From TMP-86 sp046347195 (GTDB lineage: Bacteria > Pseudomonadota > Gammaproteobacteria > Steroidobacterales > Steroidobacteraceae): DNA of 64,000 nt. The DNA is taken from contig JAXMGQ010000015.1 in NCBI GenBank assembly GCA_046347195.1, positions 30,993 to 94,992 on the forward strand. Reading direction: 5' to 3'. Every line of letters starts with the position of its first letter. The first letter of the stretch is position 1. The notes below the pieces were generated by a model. The model saw only the letters and a program-made list of their open reading frames with translations. It had not been told where the DNA came from and did no database searches. Shown piece by piece: positions 17,732-25,968 of this stretch. Position numbers and translations under genes: made by a program.

Positions 17732-18163
17732 ATGCAAACCGTCAAGCATCTGCTCGAGCGCAAGTCCGCCGACATCATCTCCGTCAAGCCGGAGGATTCC
17801 GTGCTGCACGCCATCGGCGTCATGGCGCAATGGCACGTGGGTGCCCTGCTCGTCATGCGCGAGAAGGAACTGGTTGGGGTGCTGTCGGAACGGGACTACG
17901 CGCGCAAGGTGATCCTCAAGGGCCGTATCTCGAGCGAAACGAAGGTGGCCGAGATCATGAGCTCGCCGGTCATCACGGTGGGTTCCCAGGACTCCGTGCA
18001 TCGCTGCATGCAGATCATGACCGAGCGGCGCATCCGCCACCTGCCCGTCGTGCGGGACGGGCGCGTCGTCGGCGTGCTGTCGATCGGTGACCTCGTGAAG
18101 GCCGTCATCGACGAACAGCGCGAGGAGATCGAGCAACTGCAGCGCTACATCGCCGGCGGCTGA
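17732..18163 (+). CDS. Tandem CBS-domain protein
   Basis: This 143-residue protein consists almost entirely of two CBS motifs: VKPEDSVLHAIGVMAQWHVG with LVGVLSERDYARKVI, and ITVGSQDSVHRCMQIMTERR with VVGVLSIGDLVKAVI. It has a short amino-terminal helix and a Glu-rich carboxy tail. Such stand-alone pairs bind adenine nucleotides and act as energy sensors or regulatory partners. The start at 17732 follows GGGAG seven bases upstream; upstream in-frame codons lack family character. No partner enzyme is adjacent. Confidence 0.9.
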   Translation: MQTVKHLLERKSADIISVKPEDSVLHAIGVMAQWHVGALLVMREKELVGVLSERDYARKVILKGRISSETKVAEIMSSPVITVGSQDSVHRCMQIMTERRIRHLPVVRDGRVVGVLSIGDLVKAVIDEQREEIEQLQRYIAGG

Positions 18164-18388
18164 GCGCCGGCGCGAAAGCCCTCCGGCGTCGGCCGGACGA
18201 AAGCAGGCGTTGACGGGGTTCGCTGCGCCCTCGAAGGGAAGGCGCGGCCACCCGGCTCAACCGATTGTTTTGATTGTGTATTTGCGTAAGGCTATGTGCG
18301 ATGAGCCCATGGTTCGGGGCGGTGTTCGAGGGGCGCGAGGCGGCGAAGGGGATACTGGGGTATCTCCAGGCGGGCTGAGTCGCGCGCG

Positions 18389-18742
18389 TTACGCAGGCCC
18401 CCAGAGCTGTTCGTCCAGCGTCCGGCGCCAGCCGAACCGTCCAAGCTCGATGCGCCCACGGCGGAATTCGACGCCCTCGGCGATCAGGCGAGCCTGCTGC
18501 CTTCGTGCGGCCGCGCTGCCGGGCGGGAACGCGATCCTGCCCGATGCGGTGACCACCCGGTACCAGGGAACACGGTGTGATGCGGGCAGCGCCTTGAGCG
18601 CGCGTCCCACCCGGCGCGCACCGCGCGGCAGCCCGGCCAGTTCCGCAATCCAGCCATAGGCGGCGACCCGGCCGCGCGGGATACGGCGTACGATGCCGTA
18701 GATGCGCTCATCGAGTGCGCGGGGCGAAGATGTCACGGCCAT
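18389..18742 (-). CDS. Alkyltransferase-like protein (ATL)
   Basis: This 117-residue protein matches the carboxy-terminal domain of O6-methylguanine-DNA methyltransferases (IPRGRVAAYGWIAELAGLP, RRVGRALKALP) but reads VPWYRVV where the active enzymes have PCHRV. Trp in place of the acceptor Cys is the hallmark of ATL proteins, which bind and flip O6-alkylguanine without repairing it and hand the lesion to nucleotide excision repair. The start at 18742 is shared base-for-base with the opposing ogt region, so the two genes diverge with no spacer. In-frame sequence further upstream has the composition of an opposite-strand shadow. Confidence 0.85.
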   Translation of the reverse strand: MAVTSSPRALDERIYGIVRRIPRGRVAAYGWIAELAGLPRGARRVGRALKALPASHRVPWYRVVTASGRIAFPPGSAAARRQQARLIAEGVEFRRGRIELGRFGWRRTLDEQLWGPA

Positions 18743-18752
18743 GGTGCCCGGG

Positions 18753-19262
18753 ATGATGCCGCAATTCCTGGATGTCGACTCGCCCGTGGGGACGCTGCGC
18801 CTGGTCGCCGAATCCGGGGCCCTGGTGCGCCTGGAACTGCGGCCGGGACCGCGGGCGCGGGCGCTGCGCCGCGGCTGGGCCGAGGATGCCGGGGCGGCGC
18901 CGTTCGCGGCTGTCACTGCGCAGCTGCGTGAATACTTCGCAGGTGGCCGGCGAGCGTTCGACGTGCCGCTGGACCTGCGCGGCACTGCCTTCCAGCGGCA
19001 AGTGTGGCAGGCGCTTTGCGAGATCCCCCATGGTGAGACGCGCAGCTACGGTGAGATCGCCGCACGCATCGGCAGCGAGGGCGGCTCGCGCGCCGTGGGC
19101 CTGGCCAACCACGAAAATCCGGTTCCGCTGATCGTTCCCTGTCATCGCGTGATCAATGCGGATGGCACGCTGGGTGGATTCGGGGGTGGGGTGGAACTCA
19201 AGCGATGGTTGTTGCGACATGAGGGAGCCGAGGCCGCCGCTCAGTCGGCGCTGCCCTGGTGA
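18753..19262 (+). CDS. ogt: Methylated-DNA--protein-cysteine methyltransferase
   Basis: This is a suicide repair enzyme that transfers alkyl groups from O6-alkylguanine to its own Cys. The amino domain has FLDVDSPVGTLRLV. The active domain has TAFQRQVWQALCEIPHGET, SYGEIAARIG and the acceptor motif VPLIVPCHRVINADG, followed by LGGFGGGVELKRWLL. With about 170 residues it is the usual Ogt size. The start is taken at ATGATG (18753); an ATG at 18741 is also possible and would overlap the ATL start codon. It is paired head-to-head with the ATL gene. Confidence 0.9.
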   Translation: MMPQFLDVDSPVGTLRLVAESGALVRLELRPGPRARALRRGWAEDAGAAPFAAVTAQLREYFAGGRRAFDVPLDLRGTAFQRQVWQALCEIPHGETRSYGEIAARIGSEGGSRAVGLANHENPVPLIVPCHRVINADGTLGGFGGGVELKRWLLRHEGAEAAAQSALPW

Positions 19263-19275
19263 GGCATGGCGCCGT

Positions 19276-19680
19276 TCAAGGCGTCCAGACGCGAAGCGGG
19301 CAGTGGCGCGCGAGCTGAAGAAAGTCGCCGTCCGCGGTGAGCAGGATCAAGTCGTGCCGGAGACAGAGCTGCGCCAGGAGCGCATCGATCGTGCCCACCT
19401 GAATGCCCTTCCGTCGACACTGATTTCGGAGCTGTGCCGCTTCTACAGGGTCCTGGCGATCCGGCACGATCAAGGGGATGGCCGAAAATCGTTCCAGCAA
19501 CCGGCTCCGTGATTTCGGACCATGGAAGCCTTGCAGCAGTTCCTGCAGGACGATGCCGGTCGATACGATTCGATCTCCCGCCTGCAAGGCACGCGCCAAT
19601 TCTGCGGCGTGAACGTCGCCCGCCGGATGGTCGCGCCGGAACAGCAACGACCAGGCGCTGGTGTCGACGAACAGGCTCAA
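19276..19680 (-). CDS. PIN-domain ribonuclease toxin (VapC type)
   Basis: This 134-residue PIN protein has SLFVDTSAWSLLFRRDHP with the first catalytic Asp, IVLQELLQGF with the Glu, and GTIDALLAQL and LLTADGDFLQLA with the carboxy-terminal Asp residues. It presumably cleaves specific RNA when free. The start is read as TTG at 19680 because it overlaps the TGA of the upstream antitoxin fragment (TTGA) and yields the usual SLFVDTS beginning; GTG is available slightly upstream. The cognate antitoxin gene appears truncated, so control of this toxin is uncertain. Confidence 0.8.
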   Translation of the reverse strand: MSLFVDTSAWSLLFRRDHPAGDVHAAELARALQAGDRIVSTGIVLQELLQGFHGPKSRSRLLERFSAIPLIVPDRQDPVEAAQLRNQCRRKGIQVGTIDALLAQLCLRHDLILLTADGDFLQLARHCPLRVWTP

Positions 19681-19832
19681 CGTCGTGACCGCTCCAGCTT
19701 GTAGTCGAACGAGGAATCCCATTCGAGCTTGCCCGCAAGGTCCAGCAAGGCACGTTGCCGGCGACGTGCGATGAACTCCTGCAGGGCCTTGGTTACCGCT
19801 GCGGCCTTCGTCTTCTCGCCGCTCAGTCCACG
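19677..19832 (-). pseudogene. VapB antitoxin remnant lacking its amino-terminal part
   Basis: The frame directly before the PIN toxin encodes GLSGEKTKAAAVTKALQEF followed by an Arg-rich helix and LEWDSSFDYKLERSRR. This matches the second half of a VapB-type (ribbon-helix-helix) antitoxin. The first 20 or so residues, including the DNA-binding strand, are missing: upstream in frame lies the end of the BON/OmpA gene, and no ATG or GTG is available near the join. The fragment may still be translated by coupling from the preceding stop at 19823, but that is speculation. Confidence 0.65.
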
Positions 19833-21802
19833 CGCGTCAATTCCACGCGGCGGTTGTGCGCGCGGCCCTCCAGCGTGTCGTTCGTGTCCTTGGGGCGCGA
19901 CTTGCCATAGCCGTCCGTGCTCAGTCGCTCGCCCGCGACGTGGAACCGCTTCACCAGCGCATCCTTCACCGCGGCGGCGCGACGCTGCGACAGGTCCAGG
20001 TTCTTCGCATCGCCACCGATGCCGTCGGTGTGCCCGGATACCCGCAGCTTCCAGTCCGCATGCCGCCGCATCACCTCGGCGATCTCCTGCAGCGTGGGCG
20101 TCGATTCCTCGCGGATGACATCGCTGTTGAAGGCGAAGTAGATGCTGTAGATGTCGGCGCTGCGATTCTTCGCGAGCGAGTTCTCCAGCGCACTGGCGGC
20201 CGCTCCCGTGCCGGCGCCCGCAGCCGCCGGCGCCCCGCATCGCGTGGTGATCTTGACCACCCGCAGCGTGTCGCGGTCGCCGCCGTTCGGCTGGTCGCAT
20301 GAGATGGGACCATCCAAAGACAATGGCGGGCCGCCGTTGCGTGCGGCCTCGCAATCCTTCCGAAAGCTTGGGCTGAGCGCTGACATTTCGCCAATGCCCA
20401 GGCGGAAGGCGAGGGTGAGCGGATGGCGCTCATCGTCCAGGAAGAAGAACTCCTCCTTCCCTTCCGGACCCCGCGCCTGGATGGCGGGCAGGTCGGTGGG
20501 GGTGCCATCCACGAGGACGCGCAAATATACAGGCTTGTTGCCGACGCGCTTCAGGCCATCGCCCTTGTAGTAGGCGCAGCCGCCGGGGTTGCCGGGCCCG
20601 AGCTTGTCGTCCGGACCCATGACGGGAACGTCATCGGCTGCCTTGCAATACTCGAATCTCGATTCGCCCCGGGTCTTGAGATCGTGCAGCACCGCCGTCG
20701 AAGCGCTGATCGCCGTGGTGCCCGGCGCGGTCTCCGGCGCATGCTGCGTGCCGACGAAGATCTGGTCGTATTGATGTGCGCCGGCCATGTCCCGCATCAG
20801 CACGGTGCGATGCGTGCTGCTGAGCTTGCGATCTCCCGGACCGGCGCCCTCCCACCAGCGCGGCCCGATCTCGGCGGAATACTTGAGCCGTAGTTGCGTT
20901 GCATCCATCGACTCCACGGTCTTGATCGACTCGTAGTCCCCATTGGATGCGACGGCCGTGACCACGGTCAGGCCGGCGCACAATGGAATGAGGGGGGCGG
21001 AACCCTGCTGGACGGCGGGGGGCGGACTGCCGGGGGCCGCACTTCCAGCGGGGACCGTTGAAGCCGTGACGGCGGCTGCGCCGCCGACGGCCGCCGCGCC
21101 GCTGCCGGCGGATGTCGCGGGCTGCGAGCCGGCCTTCGGCGCCGGCGTCACCGTGGGAATGGTCGATTTCGAGGCATTCGCCTCGATGGCACGGATCGTC
21201 TCGGGTGGAAATGCCGCCGGGCGCACGTTCATGCAGTAACCGGTACTGGTGGGCAGGTCGGAGGTGGCGATGGTGGCGTTCGTCGCGGCGAGCCGGTCAT
21301 CGGCGGAGGCGGCGATGCCACAGATCTCCAGCGTTTGACCGGAGGTGGCCCAGTGGATATGCGGGATCACATGGATGGTGGGCGTGCTGAGGATCTTGCG
21401 GATGGCCGCGTCGATGTCCGCATCGATGATGGGGCGGGTGTGCGGGATGCGCAGCTCGTCGCCGAAGAACTGGGTGTCGACGGTCTGCAGGTGGTTGGCG
21501 ACGGCGCGCACGCCTGCCGCCTGGAGGGCGGCAAACCCTGCGGCGGAGGTCTCCTGGTCCGTGGCCACGGTACCGGTGAGCGTGACGATCCCGTCCTGCA
21601 CGGCGACGCGGATCTTCGGCACCACACCCTTCCATTTCGGCGCGACGCTGCGGATGCCGGGCGTGGAATTGATCCGCTGCAGGACCTCGGCCGTGATGGC
21701 CTGGGGAGAAGGTGCGGCAGGCACGGATTGCGCACTGGCCAGCCCGGCGCCCAGGAGCAGTGGCAGCAGGAAGCGGCAGGCAGCGCGTGTGGAGGTCTTC
21801 AT
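19823..21802 (-). CDS. BON- and OmpA-domain envelope protein
   Basis: The start at 21802 has GGAGAGG upstream and a signal peptide (CRFLLPLLLGAGLASA). A BON-like domain (IRVAVQDGIVTLTGTVATDQ, about residues 50-105) is followed by a second alpha/beta stretch and an Ala/Pro-rich linker (about 210-270). A large middle region with several Cys follows (SRFEYCKAADD, GGCAYYKGDGLKRVG). The carboxy end is an OmpA peptidoglycan-binding domain (SIYFAFNSDVIREEST, LRVSGHTDGIGGDAKNLDLS, EGRAHNRRVEL). At 659 residues it is much larger than a simple OmpA lipoprotein. It follows the pdsS-like kinase gene by about 95 bp and may be its target. Confidence 0.8.
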   Translation of the reverse strand: MKTSTRAACRFLLPLLLGAGLASAQSVPAAPSPQAITAEVLQRINSTPGIRSVAPKWKGVVPKIRVAVQDGIVTLTGTVATDQETSAAGFAALQAAGVRAVANHLQTVDTQFFGDELRIPHTRPIIDADIDAAIRKILSTPTIHVIPHIHWATSGQTLEICGIAASADDRLAATNATIATSDLPTSTGYCMNVRPAAFPPETIRAIEANASKSTIPTVTPAPKAGSQPATSAGSGAAAVGGAAAVTASTVPAGSAAPGSPPPAVQQGSAPLIPLCAGLTVVTAVASNGDYESIKTVESMDATQLRLKYSAEIGPRWWEGAGPGDRKLSSTHRTVLMRDMAGAHQYDQIFVGTQHAPETAPGTTAISASTAVLHDLKTRGESRFEYCKAADDVPVMGPDDKLGPGNPGGCAYYKGDGLKRVGNKPVYLRVLVDGTPTDLPAIQARGPEGKEEFFFLDDERHPLTLAFRLGIGEMSALSPSFRKDCEAARNGGPPLSLDGPISCDQPNGGDRDTLRVVKITTRCGAPAAAGAGTGAAASALENSLAKNRSADIYSIYFAFNSDVIREESTPTLQEIAEVMRRHADWKLRVSGHTDGIGGDAKNLDLSQRRAAAVKDALVKRFHVAGERLSTDGYGKSRPKDTNDTLEGRAHNRRVELTRVD

Positions 21803-21896
21803 GATCCTCTCCTTGTTCTTCATCGAAGCGGGAGCGAGGCGATTGTAGCAGTGACTTCCTGGTTTTCCGCAGCAGGAGGAGCGGACCCCGCCGGCC

Positions 21897-23945
21897 TCAG
21901 ATCATCGGCAGAGACACCCGGAACACGACCCCCGTGGCGTCGGGCCGGTTGCCGACGCTGGCCTGGCCATGATGGAACTGGGCGATCAGCCGCACGATGT
22001 ACAAGCCCAGGCCGAAATGCGGTCGCGCATCGCTTCCATTTCGCAGCTCGAACAGCGACTCGAACAGCCGCCCCAACATCTCCGCCGGGATCACCGGGCC
22101 ATCATTGTCCACCTCGATCACGAAACTCGCCGCCTCGCGGCGCAGGCGGATGTTCACGATGCCCTCGGCCGGCGTGAAATCCACGGCGTTGTCCACCAGC
22201 TTGTCGAGCATCTGCACGATGAGCTCGGGTGCACCGCGCCAGTGCTGCGCCTGCTCGGGCAGGGACACCTCGAAGCGCGTCCGGGGGAAGGCATCGCGAT
22301 AGCCGGCGGTGGCCGATGCCACCAGCTCCTTCAGGTCGAAGTTCACGCGCTCGGCCTGGCGGATGCTTTCCTCGACCCGCGCCGCGGCGCCCAGGGCGCC
22401 GAGGATGGACTGCAGCCGCTCGGCACCGCCCCGCGCACGATCGAGATAGACCCGCTGTGCCTCGTTCACGCCCTCGAGCTCGAGGTTGTCCAGCGAGGAC
22501 TTCACGATGGACAGCGGGGTGCGCAGCTCGTGCGAGAGCTTGCCGCCCAGCGTGCGCAGGTACTGCGTGTGCTCGGCGAGGCGCGAGAGCATGCGCGAGA
22601 AGCTGCGCGACAGGTCGCCGATCTCATCTCCTGCGCTGCCTTCGGGCATCTGCGTGTCGATGTGGCCGTCGGCGCGCAGGGCCGTGTCGGCGGCCGCGCG
22701 CAGCCGTCCGAGCCGCAGGGACAGCCAGGTGGCGAATGCCAGCACGAAGGCCACGGCGACGCCGGTGGCGAGCAGCGTGAGATTGAACAGCCGGCGCAGC
22801 GCCTGGTCGCGCAGGCCGAGCAACTGCTCGCCTGCCTGTTCGAGCACCACGGCGCCGACCGGCGCGCCGTTCACCACCACCGGCGCAGCGGCCGCCAGCA
22901 GCACCTCGTCATCGCGGCCCACCCGGAACCAGCGTGCCATCGGACGGCCGCGCAGGGCGGCGGTGACGTGCTCGCCGGCGAGCCGGTCGGCAAAGGCGGG
23001 CTTCGGCGGGAGCTGGGCCGCATCGAAGGCACCGAATCGGCGGTACCACGGAACGGCCGGCAATTCCTCGTAGCCGGTGCTCGCGGCCTCCGCGGTGCCC
23101 ACCGTGGCGAGCTTCAGGGCGTTGGTGTCGATGACCGTGGCACGGGTGCCCTCGCGCACGAAGGGGGTCAGCCAGTCGAGCAGCGTTCCGGAGGAGAAGA
23201 ACAGCCGTCCGCCGGTGAGCGAGGCCGCCGCCGGGAGCGTGCCTGCGCGACGCTCCGGTGACTCTCCGTCGATGGCCTCGAGCCACAGCCGAGCGCCCAC
23301 CATCGACAGGGGCACGCGGAACTCGAGCGCATGGCCGCGGACGCGCTGCAGCCAGAATCCCTGGATGCGCGGCTCGGCGACGAGGGATGCCGAGCCATCC
23401 TCGGCGTGCGTCACCAGCTGCGCGGCGATCAGCCCCGGCGCGGGTGTTGCGAAGACGAAGTCCTGCAAGGCGCCGTCCGGATCCTGCAGGGCGATCTCGA
23501 TGCGGTCCGCATGGCTGAGGTCGGCGCCGCTGGCCGGGTCCTGGGGTTCGAAGCGGGTATCGTCCACCTCGACGTACAGGTACAGGTACCGGTCGGTGAC
23601 CCCGGCCTGGAAGCGTGCCTTCATGCCTTGCGCGCCGGGCAGGCTCAAGGGCTCCAGCGGGATGTCCCAGTCGTCGCGATACCCATCGAGCAGCGGTGTC
23701 GCGCGCAGCGGCACGGCATAGATGTCCCCCAGCGCGGCATCGAACCGGCCGCTGGCGGCGCTGCTGTGATACAGGCGCTGCGGCTGCGATGACAGCGCAT
23801 TGGCGATGGTCCCGGCGCTGGCCAGCAACGCCTGTTCCTGGGACGCGCGCAGCACGGTCTGCACCTCGCGCGCGTACTGGCACCCCGCCCACGGCAGCAC
23901 CAGCATGGTGAGGCAGAGCAGCAGCAGTTGCAGCCGGATGCTCAC
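21897..23945 (-). CDS. Sensor histidine kinase, PdsS-like, with carbohydrate-binding-like sensor domain
   Basis: This 682-residue membrane kinase has an amino-terminal helix (LQLLLLCLTMLVLPWAG). Its periplasmic part contains LLDGYRDDWDIPLEPL, YLYLYVEVDDTRFEPQDP and ADRIEIALQDPDG, the layout of a CBM9-type fold. A second helix follows (LTLLATGVAVAFVLAFATW), then a HAMP-like linker, the H-box LGGKLSHELRTPLSIVKSS with phospho-His, and ATPase boxes VDNAVDFTP and HFGLGLYIVRLI. The architecture and leader resemble kinases annotated as part of the proteobacterial dedicated sortase system. It overlaps its regulator gene by four bases. Confidence 0.82.
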   Translation of the reverse strand: MSIRLQLLLLCLTMLVLPWAGCQYAREVQTVLRASQEQALLASAGTIANALSSQPQRLYHSSAASGRFDAALGDIYAVPLRATPLLDGYRDDWDIPLEPLSLPGAQGMKARFQAGVTDRYLYLYVEVDDTRFEPQDPASGADLSHADRIEIALQDPDGALQDFVFATPAPGLIAAQLVTHAEDGSASLVAEPRIQGFWLQRVRGHALEFRVPLSMVGARLWLEAIDGESPERRAGTLPAAASLTGGRLFFSSGTLLDWLTPFVREGTRATVIDTNALKLATVGTAEAASTGYEELPAVPWYRRFGAFDAAQLPPKPAFADRLAGEHVTAALRGRPMARWFRVGRDDEVLLAAAAPVVVNGAPVGAVVLEQAGEQLLGLRDQALRRLFNLTLLATGVAVAFVLAFATWLSLRLGRLRAAADTALRADGHIDTQMPEGSAGDEIGDLSRSFSRMLSRLAEHTQYLRTLGGKLSHELRTPLSIVKSSLDNLELEGVNEAQRVYLDRARGGAERLQSILGALGAAARVEESIRQAERVNFDLKELVASATAGYRDAFPRTRFEVSLPEQAQHWRGAPELIVQMLDKLVDNAVDFTPAEGIVNIRLRREAASFVIEVDNDGPVIPAEMLGRLFESLFELRNGSDARPHFGLGLYIVRLIAQFHHGQASVGNRPDATGVVFRVSLPMI

Positions 23946-24631
23946 TCGACCCAGCGGTATCCCATGCCGTAGGCCGTCTGGATGGCATCGAAGGACGCAT
24001 CCACCGCCTGGAACTTGCGCCGCACGCGCTTGATGTGCGAGGTGATGGTGTTGTCGTCCAGCACCACGTTCGCCGCATCCATGAGCTGCTGTCGGTTCTT
24101 CACGTGCCCCGGGTTCTTTGCCAGCGCATGCACGATCCAGAACTCGGTCAGCGACAGGGTCACCGGCTGGTTGCTCCAGCTCGTCTGCATGGTCTCGGTG
24201 TCGATGGCCAGCGCGCCACGCCGCAGCACCTGCGCGGCATCCTCGGGACGGCGCAGCGCATCGATGCGGCGGAACAGTGCGGCGACCCGCGCAGCGAGGT
24301 GTGGCAGGCTCACATCCTTGGTGAGGAAGTCATCCGCCCCGAGCCGCAGGCCCGACACGGCATCGAGTTCGCTGTCGCGCGCGGTCAGGAAGATGATGGG
24401 AACCTCCGCCGACATCGAGCGCAGTTCGCGGCACAGGTCGAAGCCTCCTTCCGCCTCGTCCTGGAGCGAGATGTCGATGATCACGAGATCGGGCAGCCGC
24501 ACCTGGAAGGCGGTCATCGCGCCACGGCGGTTGGCGTAGGTCTTCACCTGGTAGCCGAGGCGGGAGAATGCCGCGGCATAGTTTTCCCGCAGGCCTTCCT
24601 CGTCCTCGACGATGGCGATGTTCTTCTTCAT
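23942..24631 (-). CDS. OmpR-family response regulator, PdsR-like
   Basis: This 229-residue regulator has a receiver domain (IAIVEDEEGLREN, LVIIDISLQDEAEG with the phospho-acceptor Asp, IIFLTARDSE, DDFLTKDVS) and a winged-helix output domain (LSLTEFWIVHALAKNPGHV, TITSHIKRVRRKFQ, IQTAYGMGYRWVE). The start at 24631 gives the usual MKKNIAIVEDE beginning. It is cotranscribed with the sensor kinase and likely controls envelope genes in response to it. Assignment to the dedicated-sortase regulator subfamily is from recall of the family and is less certain than the OmpR class. Confidence 0.88.
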   Translation of the reverse strand: MKKNIAIVEDEEGLRENYAAAFSRLGYQVKTYANRRGAMTAFQVRLPDLVIIDISLQDEAEGGFDLCRELRSMSAEVPIIFLTARDSELDAVSGLRLGADDFLTKDVSLPHLAARVAALFRRIDALRRPEDAAQVLRRGALAIDTETMQTSWSNQPVTLSLTEFWIVHALAKNPGHVKNRQQLMDAANVVLDDNTITSHIKRVRRKFQAVDASFDAIQTAYGMGYRWVE

Positions 24632-24790
24632 GGGGAAATCATAGCCCAAGCACGTGCCTGGGCCGCGTGTGCGGCCGCCCATTGCCAGAATTCATCACAA
24701 TTGGGCCCGGATCCGCCCCGGGCGCGCCCGATCACTGCCGCGGCCAGGCGTTGAACTGTCCCTCGTGCACACCGGCACGAGGAGAATGCC

Positions 24791-24985
24791 ATGAACGATC
24801 GACGTCCCCTGAACACCTGGCTCGAACTGCGCAGCGAGCGTTCACGCAACTGGCTCGCGCTCGCGCTGCTGCTGGCGGCGTGGAACGTCAGCGACAACGA
24901 TGCGGTACGCAACGGTCAGGCCGGTGGCGAAGCCGGTCGCCACGGCGTGATGACGGCGCGCCTGCTGCGAGGCCAGGGCCGCTGA
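24791..24985 (+). CDS. Small protein of unknown function
   Basis: This 64-residue open frame has a good ribosome site (GAGGAG six bases before the ATG). The sequence begins MNDRRPLNTWLELRSERSRN, followed by WLALALLLAAWNV, which could be a single amphipathic or membrane helix, and a Gly/Arg-rich tail. There is no recognised family. It stands alone between the response regulator, which diverges from it, and the glycerophosphodiesterase, which converges on it. Confidence 0.5.
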   Translation: MNDRRPLNTWLELRSERSRNWLALALLLAAWNVSDNDAVRNGQAGGEAGRHGVMTARLLRGQGR

Positions 24986-24996
24986 ACGAGGGCTGA

Positions 24997-25968
24997 TCAG
25001 CGGCGTCCGCGCGCGCGCAGGTGGGACACCACGACATCCGTGAAGTCGGTGAACAGCCCATCGACCCGCGCGCTCTCGAACAGCGCATCCAGCACCGCGG
25101 GGGAATCCGGTGCGTGCCGGGGCAGGCTGTCGATGCGATGCGTGTAGGGGTGTACGGCGAGCCCATGCCGGTGCGCGATCCCGGCCAGCGGCGACACGAC
25201 GGGCGCTGCATCCGCATCCCACTCGACCACCTGGGTGATCTCGGGCCCGATGCCATCGGCAACCGCGGCGACGGCCGCAATGCCGTCCTCCGTGCGCATC
25301 GCATCGTAGTCCGTGGTGGACTCCTTCCAGGCGTTCTCGCCGATGAGCTGGATGAAGGCCAGCTCGCTGCCGAGCTCGCGGCGCGCGCGTTGCAGCTCCA
25401 GCGCATCGAAGCACTGGAAGTAGGCCCTGTCCGCCCGGCTGCGATAGCCATGGTTCCCGAGCATCTCGAGCACGATGCGGGTGATGTCCAGGCCCTGCTC
25501 GCGATGCCAGGCCGGGTACTTGACCTCGGTGTACAGGCCGACGTTGCGCTTCAGGCTGTGGTTCAGTCCCTGCACGAAGGCGATCTCCTCCTGCAGCGTG
25601 ACGATCGCGAAGTTCGCGGCGCTGTCGGCCGGGAAGCGCCGGTCGAAGACGGCTCCGTCCTCGCCGTGCACGCGTTCGTGGCGACTCAAGGTCCGGATCT
25701 CGGCCAGCGTGAAGTCGATGGCGTAGAAATGCCGGTCGGAGCGGGCTCGCCCCGGAAAGCGCTGCGCGACGTCGGTGACATCCTCGAGGAAGATGTCGTG
25801 AGTGACGATGGGGACGCCATCGCGGGTCAGCACGATGTCCTGCTCGACGTAGTCGGCGCCGAGTCCGATGGCCAGGGCCTTGGCCTCGAGGGTATGTTCG
25901 GGCAGGTAGCCACAGGCGCCGCGGTGGGCGATGACGATGGGTTTGCGCGCGCTCATGGCCGCACTCAT
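24997..25968 (-). CDS. Glycerophosphodiester phosphodiesterase, GlpQ-like
   Basis: This enzyme hydrolyses glycerophosphodiesters to glycerol 3-phosphate. IAHRGACGYLPEHTLEA and ADYVEQDIVLTRDGVPIVTHD give the GDPD metal site and catalytic His. FAIVTLQEEIAFVQGLN, VGLYTEVKYP and DGLFTDFTDVVV place it with the longer GlpQ type (323 residues) rather than the short member at 13016. There is no signal peptide, unlike periplasmic E. coli GlpQ, so it is probably cytoplasmic. Its start overlaps the stop of the DsbA-like gene (ATGA). Confidence 0.9.
   Translation of the reverse strand: MSAAMSARKPIVIAHRGACGYLPEHTLEAKALAIGLGADYVEQDIVLTRDGVPIVTHDIFLEDVTDVAQRFPGRARSDRHFYAIDFTLAEIRTLSRHERVHGEDGAVFDRRFPADSAANFAIVTLQEEIAFVQGLNHSLKRNVGLYTEVKYPAWHREQGLDITRIVLEMLGNHGYRSRADRAYFQCFDALELQRARRELGSELAFIQLIGENAWKESTTDYDAMRTEDGIAAVAAVADGIGPEITQVVEWDADAAPVVSPLAGIAHRHGLAVHPYTHRIDSLPRHAPDSPAVLDALFESARVDGLFTDFTDVVVSHLRARGRR

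Noticed and set aside
21969..23261. 430-codon open frame opposite the PdsS-like kinase gene
   Set aside because: Composition is His/Arg/Gln-rich without motifs, while the opposite strand has full kinase boxes.
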